From CTSoil-043 sp963821235 (GTDB lineage: Bacteria; Chloroflexota; Limnocylindria; Limnocylindrales; CSP1-4), in contig CAWGCS010000002.1 of NCBI GenBank assembly GCA_963821235.1, positions 316,223 to 380,222 of the forward strand: DNA of 64,000 bases. The letters are read 5' to 3'. Below, piece after piece: positions 20,230 through 28,167 of the stretch (positions within the stretch are counted from its first letter, which is position 1; the number at the start of each line of letters is the position of its first letter). Made by a program: the position numbers and the translations under genes. A model generated the notes under the pieces. The model searched no databases. It was not told the origin of the DNA and worked only from the letters and a program-made list of their open reading frames with translations.

Positions 20230-20239
20230 GCATCCCGCC

Positions 20240-21163
20240 GTGACCGTCCCCGCTCTCGCCGCCCCCGCCGCCGCCCGGGCCGGGCGCCCCCGCCGCCGGG
20301 AGGCCGTCCGCCTCACCCGGCGGGGGCTTCTCTACGCGGTCCTCATCGCCGGCGGCCTGGTCATGATGGTGCCCTTCTTCTGGATGATCATGACCTCGCT
20401 CAAGACGCGGGCCGAGGTCTTCGGGGCGGCGCCGCTGGCCCTGCCGTCGGGGCCCCACCTCGAGAACTACGCCAACATGTGGAACGCCTTCCCGCAGGGC
20501 GTCACGTTCGGGACCTTCTTCGGCAACTCCCTCAAGCTGGCCCTGCTCTGCACGGCGGGCCAGCTGGTGACGTCCTCGATGGCCGCCTATGCGTTCGCGG
20601 TCATCCCGTTCCGCGGCCGCGGCCCGCTCTTCGGGCTCCTCCTGGCCACCCTCATCATCCCCTTCCAGGTCGTCCTGGTCCCCAACTTCATCCTCTACCG
20701 GTCGCTGCCACACCCCCTCAGCGCCAGCGGCAACTGGATCGGGACCCAGGAGCCGCTCTGGGTGGGGGCCTGGCTGGGGGGCGCCTTCGGGACCTTCCTC
20801 CTCCGCCAGTTCTTCCTGGCCGTGCCCCAGGAGCTGGCCGACGCGGCCCGCGTCGACGGGGCCAACCCGTGGCAGATCTTCCGCCGGATCTACGTCCCGC
20901 TGGCCCGCCCGGCGCTCGCCACCCTCGCGATCTTCACCTTCATGTGGACCTGGAACGACCTCCTCAACCCCCTCATCTACCTGAGCGACCTGGACCAGTA
21001 CACGACGACCGTGGGGCTGGCGTTCTTCCAGGGCCAGCACGTCGGGAAGTGGCCGGAGATGATGGCCGGGGCACTCGTCAGCCTGCTGCCGATGATCGTG
21101 CTCTTCGTGATCGCCCAGAAGTACTTCGTGCGCGGCATCGCCCTGTCCGGGCTCAAGGGGTAG
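20240..21163 (+). CDS. Sugar ABC transporter permease, MalG/UgpE type
   Basis: Second permease of the importer, 307 residues. First span GLVMMVPFFWMIMTSLKT is the MalG-type signature, the EAA loop reads ELADAARVDGANPWQIFRRIYVPL, and the terminal RGIALSGLKG is the classical UgpE/MalG C-terminus. I chose the GTG at 20240, 10 bases after the first permease's stop, because it gives a normal N-terminus; the open frame extends back inside the upstream gene. The partner ATPase is probably a shared MsmX/UgpC-type protein encoded elsewhere. Confidence 0.94.
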   Translation: MTVPALAAPAAARAGRPRRREAVRLTRRGLLYAVLIAGGLVMMVPFFWMIMTSLKTRAEVFGAAPLALPSGPHLENYANMWNAFPQGVTFGTFFGNSLKLALLCTAGQLVTSSMAAYAFAVIPFRGRGPLFGLLLATLIIPFQVVLVPNFILYRSLPHPLSASGNWIGTQEPLWVGAWLGGAFGTFLLRQFFLAVPQELADAARVDGANPWQIFRRIYVPLARPALATLAIFTFMWTWNDLLNPLIYLSDLDQYTTTVGLAFFQGQHVGKWPEMMAGALVSLLPMIVLFVIAQKYFVRGIALSGLKG

Positions 21164-21179
21164 GAGACGAGGGGAGCGC

Positions 21180-22694
21180 ATGGACGCCAGCGGCCGCCAC
21201 GCAGGCCGGGCCGACGACGCCCTGGCCGACGAGCTCCTCCTGCGCGACCACCGGCCCCGGCCGCGCCTCCGCGTGCCGGCTACCGAGGTCGCCCGGCCCC
21301 GGCTGCACGCCATCGACGCCCACAACCACCTCGGCCCGACGCCGTTCTCCGGGCCCTGGGCGACAGGCACCGCCGAGGCGCTGGGGGCCATCCTGGACGC
21401 CTCGGGCATCGCCGCCATCGTCGACCTCGACGGTGGGTGGGGCGAGGCCCTCGCCCGCGAGATCGCGCGCTGGGAGCCGCTCGGCGGGCGCGTCGCCGTC
21501 TTCGCCGGCCTCGACTACGGGATGTGGGCGCAGCGGCCCGACTTCGGGGCCGAGGAGGCCCGCCGGCTCCGGGCGAGCGTCGCGGCCGGGGCGCGCGGCC
21601 TCAAGGTCTGGAAGTCGCTCGGCCTGTCCGCCCGCGACGCCACGGGGCGCCTCGTGGCGGTCGACGACCGCCGGCTCGACCCGTTGTGGGCGTCCGCCGG
21701 CGAGATCGGCGTCCCGGTCACCATCCACGTTGCCGACCCGATCGCCTTCTTCGACCCGCTCGACGCCTCGAACGAGCGCTACGAGGAGCTCCGCGAGCAC
21801 CCCGACTGGCACTTCTGGCCCACCCGCCCGCCGGGACGGCCGGACCTGCCCGGCTTCCCGCCCTTCGACGAGCTCATCGACGGCCTGGAGGCGACGGTGG
21901 CCCGCCACCCGGCGACGACGTTCGTGGGCGCCCATGTCGGCTGCGCGCCGGAGCACCTGGCCCGGGTCGCGGCGATGCTGGAGGCCCGCGGCAACTGGCA
22001 CGTCGACATCGCCGCCCGGATCGCCGAGCTGGGGCGCCAGCCGTACTCCGCGCGGGACTTCATCGTCCGCTGGGCGGACCGCGTGCTGTTCGGGACCGAC
22101 GCCCCGCCCGACCCGGCCTGGTGGGGGACCTACGCTCGCTTCCTCGAGACGCGCGACGAGTCCTTCCCGTACGCGCCACCCGAGCCGGGCGCGGACCTCG
22201 ACGCACCACCCCCGCCCGGCTCCCAGGGCCGCTGGGCGATCCACGGCCTCGGGCTGCCGGACGAGGTCCTCCGCCTGGTCTACGCCGCGAACGCCCGGCG
22301 CCTCCTCTTCCGCGACCTCCCGGGCGCGGCCGGCGGGCACCTGACGCTGCACCTCCTGCCCGAGGCCCGCTGGGCAGCCTGGCTGGCGGAGGCGGATCCC
22401 GCCGCGCGCTACGCCCCGGCCGGCTTCGCCGCGGAGGGCTTCGTCCACTGCACGGACGGGGACGAGGAGATGCTGGCCGTCGCCAACCGCTTCTACGCCG
22501 CCGACCCGGGCCCCTTCGTCGCCATCGACCTCGACCTTGCCCTCGTCGGCGCCCCGTGGCGTTTCGACGATCCGGGCCGCCTCTACCCGCACGTCTACGG
22601 CTCCCTCCGCCGCGACGCCGTCCGCGGTGCCCGGCGGGTCGTCCGGGATGCGGCCGGACGCTTCGTCGGCTACGCGGGGCGCGTGCCGGCCTGA
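21180..22694 (+). CDS. Amidohydrolase-2 domain fused to DUF952
   Basis: A 504-residue two-domain protein. Residues about 42-375 are an amidohydrolase_2 TIM barrel: IDAHNHLG (first metal His pair), the VTIHVADP strand, TFVGAHVG, and LFGTDAPPDPAWW (conserved Asp), a family of metal-dependent hydrolases, lactonases and decarboxylases. Residues about 388-504 are a complete DUF952 domain with its marks AAEGFVHCTDGDEEMLAVANRFY and YPHVYGSL. The join is in frame with no stop. It follows the permease by 16 bases behind GGAG, so it belongs to the sugar operon, perhaps as a lactonase or deacylase. Function of DUF952 is unknown. Confidence 0.85.
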   Translation: MDASGRHAGRADDALADELLLRDHRPRPRLRVPATEVARPRLHAIDAHNHLGPTPFSGPWATGTAEALGAILDASGIAAIVDLDGGWGEALAREIARWEPLGGRVAVFAGLDYGMWAQRPDFGAEEARRLRASVAAGARGLKVWKSLGLSARDATGRLVAVDDRRLDPLWASAGEIGVPVTIHVADPIAFFDPLDASNERYEELREHPDWHFWPTRPPGRPDLPGFPPFDELIDGLEATVARHPATTFVGAHVGCAPEHLARVAAMLEARGNWHVDIAARIAELGRQPYSARDFIVRWADRVLFGTDAPPDPAWWGTYARFLETRDESFPYAPPEPGADLDAPPPPGSQGRWAIHGLGLPDEVLRLVYAANARRLLFRDLPGAAGGHLTLHLLPEARWAAWLAEADPAARYAPAGFAAEGFVHCTDGDEEMLAVANRFYAADPGPFVAIDLDLALVGAPWRFDDPGRLYPHVYGSLRRDAVRGARRVVRDAAGRFVGYAGRVPA

Positions 22695-22723
22695 GCGCGC
22701 GGGAAGCCGGCGGCGTGGCCGCT

Positions 22724-22753
22724 TTGACACTCCGCGAGGGGCGGGGCTATGAT
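22724..22753 (+). promoter_or_regulatory. Strong sigma-70-type promoter for greA
   Basis: Consensus TTGACA (22724-22729), an 18-base spacer and TATGAT (22748-22753) are the best promoter match in the window. Transcription should start near 22760, which rules out the upstream ATG at 22749 as the greA start and leaves a leader of about 125 bases. Confidence 0.75.
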
Positions 22754-22886
22754 CCGCGCCGGCCGGACCACGGGCGCGCCGATGAGGCAGCTGCCCGGGG
22801 TTCGTTTCGTTATCAGCCACCTCGCCGCCATCCTGCCGGGCCACCCGGCGCAGGGACCGGCAGACCGCCTGGGGGTCCGCTCCTCC

Positions 22887-23351
22887 GTGAACACGAAGCC
22901 AACCTACCTCTCGCGCGAGGGCGAGGCCGCGCTCCGAGCAGAGCTCGAGCAGCTGGTCAACGTCCGTCGCTCGGAGGTCGCCGCCCGCATCCACGACGCC
23001 AAGGAGCACGGGGACCTCTCGGAGAACGCCGAGTACGAGGAGGCCAAGAACGAGCAGGCCTTCGTCGAGGGCCGCATCCAGACGCTCGAGGGGATGCTCA
23101 AGACGGCCGTGCTCATCGAGAACAGCGGCACGGAGCACGTCGCCCTCGGCTCGGTCGTGGTGGTCGAGTCGGCAGATGGCGACGAGACGTTCACGATCGT
23201 CGGCTCGGCCGAGGCCCGGCCGGCCCAGGGACGCATCTCCAACGAGTCGCCCGTCGGCCGCGCCCTGCTGGGCCGCAAGGCCGGCGAGACGGTCACCGTG
23301 AAGCTGCCGAACGGCTCGGAGTTCACCTACACGATCACCTCGATCAGCTGA
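22887..23351 (+). CDS. greA: Transcription elongation factor GreA
   Basis: Rescues backtracked RNA polymerase by stimulating transcript cleavage. The 154-residue product begins VNTKPTYLSREGEAALRAELEQL, has the N-terminal coiled coil with the tip acidic pair in EHGDLSENAEYEEAKNEQ (residues about 36-56) and the C-terminal FKBP-like domain ending in GSEFTYTITSIS. The GTG at 22887 gives the family's normal length and start; an in-frame ATG at 22782 would add 35 unrelated residues. No good ribosome site is visible. Class I LysRS follows after 77 bases. Confidence 0.96.
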   Translation: MNTKPTYLSREGEAALRAELEQLVNVRRSEVAARIHDAKEHGDLSENAEYEEAKNEQAFVEGRIQTLEGMLKTAVLIENSGTEHVALGSVVVVESADGDETFTIVGSAEARPAQGRISNESPVGRALLGRKAGETVTVKLPNGSEFTYTITSIS

Positions 23352-23428
23352 GCGCCCGCCCGGGCGGACCGGGTCGGGCGGCCGGTGCCGCGCCCCGGCC
23401 CGGCGCACCCGGAGCGGAGGACGCAGGC

Positions 23429-25069
23429 ATGTACTGGGCGGACGAGCTGGCGGCGTCGGTCGAGGGACCGCAGGTCGTCAACGACTCGAAGACGCCGTCC
23501 GGCACCGTCCATGTCGGCAGCCTGCGCGGCCCGGTCATCCTCGACGTCATCGCCCGCGCCCTGCGCGACCGCGGGCTGCCCACGACGCTCCTCTACGGCG
23601 TCGACGACATGGACCCCATGGACGCCCAGGCCCTCCTGACGCCCGATTCCGTGGAGCTCGAGATGGGCCGCCCGCTGGCCCACGTCCCGGACCAGGCGGG
23701 TGACTGCCACGCGTCCTACGCCCGGCATCACGCCCAGACCTTCATCGACCTGTTCGCCGGCCTGGGGATCCTCCCCGACCGCTACTACTGGATGAGCGAC
23801 ATCTACCCGACGGGCGCCATGGACGGCTTCATCCGGACGGCGCTCGACCGGGCCCAGGTCGTGCGCGACGTCTATCGCCGCGTCGCCAAGGTGGAGCGCC
23901 CCGAGGGCTGGCTGCCGGTCCAGGCGGTCTGCCCGGTGTGCGGCAAGGTCGGCACGACGATCGCCCTCGACTGGGACGGCGCGACCGTGCGGGTGGAGTG
24001 CCGTCCCGAGTACGTGACCTGGGCCCACGGCTGCGGCTTCACGGGTCGGGTCTCCCCGTTCGGCGGGAACGCCAAGCTCTACTGGAACCTGGAGTGGGCG
24101 GCCCAGTGGAGCCACCTGGGGGTCACGATCGAGCCCTGCGGCAAGGACCTCGCCACCGCGGGCGGCTCCCGCGATCGGTCCGACGCCATCGCCCGCGAGG
24201 TCTTCGACCGCGAGCCGCCGCTCAACCTCGCCTACGAGTTCCTCAACATCGGCGGCCGCAAGATGTCCACCTCGAAGGGACGGGGGGCGGCCGCCCACCG
24301 GATCGTGGAGGCGCTGCCGCCGGAGCCGCTCCGGCTGCTGTTCCTGCGACCGCGCCCGAACCAGGCGATCGAGTTCGACCCGCAGGGGACCGATGCGATC
24401 CCCCGCCTGTTCGACGAGCTGGACCGCCTGGCCGCGGCCGTCGCGGGCCGCGCCTACCGCGGCGAGCTGCCGCCCGACCCGGAGCGCCTCTTCGGCTACG
24501 TCCAGGTGGCTGGCGCCGTCCCCGCAGAGGCCGCCGCGGCCTACCGGCCGGCGTTCGGGCACCTCGCCCTGCTGGCCCAGATCCCGGGCGTCGACGTCGC
24601 CGCCCGGGTTGCCGAGGAGAAGGGCGCCCCGCTGACGGCGGCGGAGGAGCTGACCCTGGCCGAGCGGCTGGCCGCGGTCCGCGCCTGGCTGGAGTCGTAC
24701 GCGCCGGAAAGCGCGGTCGTCCGCGTCCGCCGCGAGGCGCTGCCGGCGGAGGCCGCCGCCCTCGGCGAGGACCAGCGGGTCTTCCTCGGCGCCCTGGCCC
24801 TCGCCGCGCAGCAGGAGCCGCCTCGCGGCGGCGACGGCTGGCAGGCGCTCCTCTTCCGCCTCGCCGGCGAGGCGGCCCTGCCGGCGGGTCGAGCATTCGG
24901 GGCCGTCTACCTCGCCTTCCTGGGCCGCCCGAACGGGCCGCGGGCCGGCTGGCTGCTGGCCAGCCTGGACCAGCCCTTCGTCGTGGGCCGCCTCCGCGCC
25001 GCCGCGGGCTGGCATGATCTCGGCGGGGCGGGCGACGTCGGCACGATCACGCGGGAGGCCGGGGCATGA
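23429..25069 (+). CDS. lysK: Lysyl-tRNA synthetase, class I
   Basis: Charges tRNA-Lys with lysine using the archaeal-type class I fold rather than the usual bacterial class II enzyme. The 546-residue product shows the HIGH-equivalent TPSGTVHVGSLRG near residue 22, a Cys pair CPVCGKVG near 170 typical of this family, and KMSTS in GGRKMSTSKG near 275; the last half is the helical anticodon-binding bundle. CGGAGG stands 8 bases before the ATG. It overlaps serS by 4 bases, so LysRS and SerRS are translationally coupled. Confidence 0.95.
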   Translation: MYWADELAASVEGPQVVNDSKTPSGTVHVGSLRGPVILDVIARALRDRGLPTTLLYGVDDMDPMDAQALLTPDSVELEMGRPLAHVPDQAGDCHASYARHHAQTFIDLFAGLGILPDRYYWMSDIYPTGAMDGFIRTALDRAQVVRDVYRRVAKVERPEGWLPVQAVCPVCGKVGTTIALDWDGATVRVECRPEYVTWAHGCGFTGRVSPFGGNAKLYWNLEWAAQWSHLGVTIEPCGKDLATAGGSRDRSDAIAREVFDREPPLNLAYEFLNIGGRKMSTSKGRGAAAHRIVEALPPEPLRLLFLRPRPNQAIEFDPQGTDAIPRLFDELDRLAAAVAGRAYRGELPPDPERLFGYVQVAGAVPAEAAAAYRPAFGHLALLAQIPGVDVAARVAEEKGAPLTAAEELTLAERLAAVRAWLESYAPESAVVRVRREALPAEAAALGEDQRVFLGALALAAQQEPPRGGDGWQALLFRLAGEAALPAGRAFGAVYLAFLGRPNGPRAGWLLASLDQPFVVGRLRAAAGWHDLGGAGDVGTITREAGA

Positions 25070-26364
25070 GCGTCGGGCTGCAGCGGCTCCGCGAGGAGCC
25101 GCAGGTCATCCGGCAGGGCGCCCTCGACAAGGGCGAGGACGCCTCGCTGGTGGACGTCGCCCTGGAGCTCGACGCTCGCCGTCGCCGCCTCCTGGGCGAG
25201 GCCGACGGCCTCAAGGCCGAGCGGAACAGCGCCTCGAAGGCGGTGGGCGCGGCGATCCGCGCCGGCGCCGCCCCCGACGGCCCCGAGGTCGCCGCGCTCA
25301 AGGCCGTCTCGATCGCGGCCGGCTCGCGGATCGCCGCCCTCGACGCCGAGGCGGCCGAGGTCGAGGCGCAGCTCGAGGACGTCCTCGTCCGCATCCCCAA
25401 CCCGGCCGACCCTGGCGTCCCCGTCGGCGACGCCGACGCCAACGTGGTCGTGCGGACCTGGGGCGCGCTCCTGCCGCGGCGGGACGGCTGGGAGCGCAAG
25501 CCCCACTGGGACGTCGCCGAGAACCTCGGGATCATGGACCTCGAGCGCGGGGCGAAGATCAGCGGCTCCGGCTTCCCGGTCTATCGCGGCGCCGGCGCCG
25601 CCCTCCAGCGGGCGCTCATCGACTTCTTCCTCGGCGTCCACACCCGGGAGAACGGCTTCACCGAGATCTGGCCGCCGGCGGTCGTCAACGCGGCCTCGGC
25701 CCGTGGCACCGGCCAGATCCCGGACAAGGAAGACCAGATGTACGTCGTGACCCGCGACGAGCTCTACCTGGTGCCGACGGCGGAGGTGCCGGTCACGAAC
25801 CTCCACCGCGACGAGATCCTCGAGGCCGACGCCCTGCCCGTCCGCTACGCCGCCTACACGCCCTGCTTCCGCCGCGAGGCCGGGGCGGCCGGCAAGGACA
25901 CCCGCGGGATCCTGCGCGTCCACCAGTTCGACAAGGTCGAGATGGTCCTCTTCGAGCGGCCGGAGGCCTCCGACGAGGCGCTCGAATGGATGACCGGGCG
26001 GGCCGAGGACCTGCTGCGGCGCCTGGGCCTCGCCTACCGGGTGCTCCTGATGGCGACGCGGGACATGGGCTTCGTGCAGGCCAAGAAGTACGACCTGGAG
26101 GTCTGGGCGCCCGGCGTGGAGCGCTGGCTGGAGGTCTCCTCGTGCTCCAACTTCCGGGACTACCAGGCCCGCCGGATGGCCATCCGCTACCGGCCGGCGG
26201 CCGGCGCAAAGCCGGAGCTCGTCCACACCCTCAACGGCTCCGGCCTCGCCCTGGCACGGGTCGTGGCCGCCATCCTGGAGACGTACCAGCAGCCCGACGG
26301 CAGCGTGGTCGTCCCGGAACCGCTGCGCGGCACGCTCGGCAGCGACGTCATCCGCCGCCCCTGA
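25066..26364 (+). CDS. serS: Seryl-tRNA synthetase
   Basis: Charges tRNA-Ser. The 432-residue product has the N-terminal tRNA-binding antiparallel coiled coil (residues about 27-110, ARRRRLLGEADGLKAERNSASK) and the class II catalytic core: motif 2 YTPCFRREAGAAGKDTRGILRVHQFDKVEM and motif 3 NGSGLALARVVAAILE. TAEVP for serine recognition is present near residue 240. ATG overlaps the lysK stop. All four tRNA-Ser isoacceptor genes are also in this window. Confidence 0.97.
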   Translation: MSVGLQRLREEPQVIRQGALDKGEDASLVDVALELDARRRRLLGEADGLKAERNSASKAVGAAIRAGAAPDGPEVAALKAVSIAAGSRIAALDAEAAEVEAQLEDVLVRIPNPADPGVPVGDADANVVVRTWGALLPRRDGWERKPHWDVAENLGIMDLERGAKISGSGFPVYRGAGAALQRALIDFFLGVHTRENGFTEIWPPAVVNAASARGTGQIPDKEDQMYVVTRDELYLVPTAEVPVTNLHRDEILEADALPVRYAAYTPCFRREAGAAGKDTRGILRVHQFDKVEMVLFERPEASDEALEWMTGRAEDLLRRLGLAYRVLLMATRDMGFVQAKKYDLEVWAPGVERWLEVSSCSNFRDYQARRMAIRYRPAAGAKPELVHTLNGSGLALARVVAAILETYQQPDGSVVVPEPLRGTLGSDVIRRP

Positions 26365-26488
26365 CCGGCGCGGCCGGCGGGTCGGAGCCGCACCCCCCGG
26401 CGACGCGGGAACGGCGACCCGGCGTTGACCCGACTCGCTACGATCGAGCGGCCCACGCCTGGCAGCGATCGCAGGGAGGAACCGCCCG

Positions 26489-27025
26489 ATGACCACACCC
26501 GCACCCAGCTGGCCGACCCCGGTCGAGCCCGCCGGCCCCGCGCCCGGCATCCAGTTCGCCGGCCATGGTGCGCGCCTGGGGGCCTACATCCTCGACGCGA
26601 TCATCGTCGGGTTCGTGACCTCGGTGCTCTTCCTCATCGTCGCCCTGCCCCTCCTCGGCGGGCTCGTCGGGACGGCGATCGACAACCCCGACAGCCTGGA
26701 GAACCCGGCCACCTGGACCGCCTTCGGCGCTTCCCTGGGCGTCTTCATCCTCGGCGCCCTGGTCATCGGGATCTTCTCGCTCCTCTATTTCCCCTACTTC
26801 TGGGCCCGGGGCGGGGCGACGCCGGGGATGAAGGTGGCCGGCATCCGGGTCGTCAACGACCGCGACGGGAGCCGGATCGGCTGGGGCCCCGCCCTCCTGC
26901 GCCTCGTCGGCTTCTGGGTCTCGGGAGCCGTCTTCTACCTCGGCTTCATCTGGATCCTCATCGACAGCCGGCGTCGCGGCTGGCACGACCTCATCGCCGG
27001 CACCTGCGTCATCAGCGCCCGCTGA
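26489..27025 (+). CDS. RDD family membrane protein
   Basis: A 178-residue protein with three membrane spans. The family marks are the Arg in GARLGAYILDAIIVG (RDD: RxxAxxxD) and the GMKVAGIRVVNDRDGSRIGWGPALLRL block before the last span. RDD proteins are of unsettled role; some affect Na+ or osmolyte handling. AGGGAGGA stands about 10 bases before the ATG. N-terminal ~25 residues are Pro-rich and cytoplasmic. It stands alone after serS, 124 bases on; the gap holds a TTGACC without a well-spaced -10. Confidence 0.88.
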   Translation: MTTPAPSWPTPVEPAGPAPGIQFAGHGARLGAYILDAIIVGFVTSVLFLIVALPLLGGLVGTAIDNPDSLENPATWTAFGASLGVFILGALVIGIFSLLYFPYFWARGGATPGMKVAGIRVVNDRDGSRIGWGPALLRLVGFWVSGAVFYLGFIWILIDSRRRGWHDLIAGTCVISAR

Positions 27026-27074
27026 CGGGCGCCCCCGGGCGGCCTCCGCATCACCCTCGCCGGAGGTCCGGCGC

Positions 27075-28085
27075 CTACTCCCCGGTCCGCACCGTGATGG
27101 TGGCCGTCATGTTCCAACGCAGGCCGGGCGGCACCGTCCGCGGCTCGACCACCGCCCGGTAGACGATGTCGCCCTGGGCAGACGTGCCGTAGAGGGCGAC
27201 TGAGCGGACGGTCCCCTCGATCGTCGTGCCGGGCAGGCCGTCGAAGGTGATCGTCGCCCCCGCGCCGGCGACCACCCGCGCGACCGTCGTCTCGTCGAGG
27301 TTCGTGGTCTCGATCCGCCAGGCGGACAGGTCGGCGACCCGCACCAGGACCTCACCCGGCGCCGCCCGCTCGCCGGGTCGCGCGTCGAGCGAGGCGACTG
27401 TCCCGGCGAACGGCGCGGTGACGATTCCCTGGGCGCGCGCCGCCTCTGCGGTGGCCAGGGCGGCCCGGGCGCGGTCGCGCTCGCCCCTCCCGGCGGCGAC
27501 GCCGGCAGTGGCCGCGTCCCGGGCGCCGGTGGCCGCACGGAGGCTCGCCCGGGCAGCGTCGAGCGCGGCTGTCGCCCCGTCCACCTCGGCGTCGGCCGCC
27601 CGCCGCTGCGCCGACGAGCTCCCGGCTGGAAGGGCGTCGCGAGCGGCCCGCGCGCCGGCGAGGCCGGCCCTGGCCTGCTCGACCGCCGCGATGGCGGCAT
27701 CCCGCTGGGCGATCGCCTGTGCCTGGAGGGCGGTCGCGCGCGTCAGGCCGGCGTCGGCGACCGCCTCGGCCGCCTTCGCGGCGGCAACGTCCGCATCGGC
27801 CGACGTCGGGTCCAGGCGGACGAGCACCTGGCCCGCCGCCACGAGGTCGCCCTCCGCGACGGCGACCTCGAGGATCGTGCCCGGGACGCCGACCCCGAGG
27901 GCGGCGCTGCGGACGGGGACGACGCGCCCGTCGGCGACGACCTCCGCGGCGGGCGGAACCGGCGGGATGGACGCGGGCGGCGGCGAGCCGGCACCCGGGA
28001 GGCCGACGCCTGCGCCGCGGAGGACGAGCCAGGCGGCCCCGATGGCAACGGCCAGGACGACGAGGACGGCGATCAGGCGGCGCAT
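27075..28085 (-). CDS. HlyD/MacA-type efflux adaptor protein
   Basis: Membrane fusion protein of a MacAB-like exporter, 336 residues. One N-terminal span (RLIAVLVVLAVAIGAAWLVL), a biotinyl-lipoyl half (GTILEVAVAEGDLVAAGQVLVRLD), a long Ala-rich alpha-helical hairpin from about residue 90 to 210, the second lipoyl half (APFAGTVASLDARPGERAAPGEVLVRV) and a beta-barrel to the end. It follows the permease gene by about 80 bases on the same strand, so the order is ATPase, permease, adaptor. No outer-membrane TolC-like gene is nearby, in keeping with a monoderm envelope. Confidence 0.9.
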   Translation of the reverse strand: MRRLIAVLVVLAVAIGAAWLVLRGAGVGLPGAGSPPPASIPPVPPAAEVVADGRVVPVRSAALGVGVPGTILEVAVAEGDLVAAGQVLVRLDPTSADADVAAAKAAEAVADAGLTRATALQAQAIAQRDAAIAAVEQARAGLAGARAARDALPAGSSSAQRRAADAEVDGATAALDAARASLRAATGARDAATAGVAAGRGERDRARAALATAEAARAQGIVTAPFAGTVASLDARPGERAAPGEVLVRVADLSAWRIETTNLDETTVARVVAGAGATITFDGLPGTTIEGTVRSVALYGTSAQGDIVYRAVVEPRTVPPGLRWNMTATITVRTGE

Positions 28086-28167
28086 GAGGCTCCTTCGCGG
28101 CGGGAGGAACGAACGGATGGGGCAGACGGGACGGACTTGACGGGTGGAGCCGGCGCGGGCAGCGGCG

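Noticed and set aside
22749..22886. GreA start at the upstream ATG 22749 with a 46-residue extension
   Set aside because: That ATG lies inside the TATGAT -10 box of the promoter, so it cannot be on the transcript, and the extra residues have no family match.
21437..23428. Apparent 5' extension of lysK to a ~1200-residue fusion protein
   Set aside because: The extension is out of frame with, and lies over, the amidohydrolase-DUF952 and greA genes. LysRS begins normally at 23429 behind CGGAGG.
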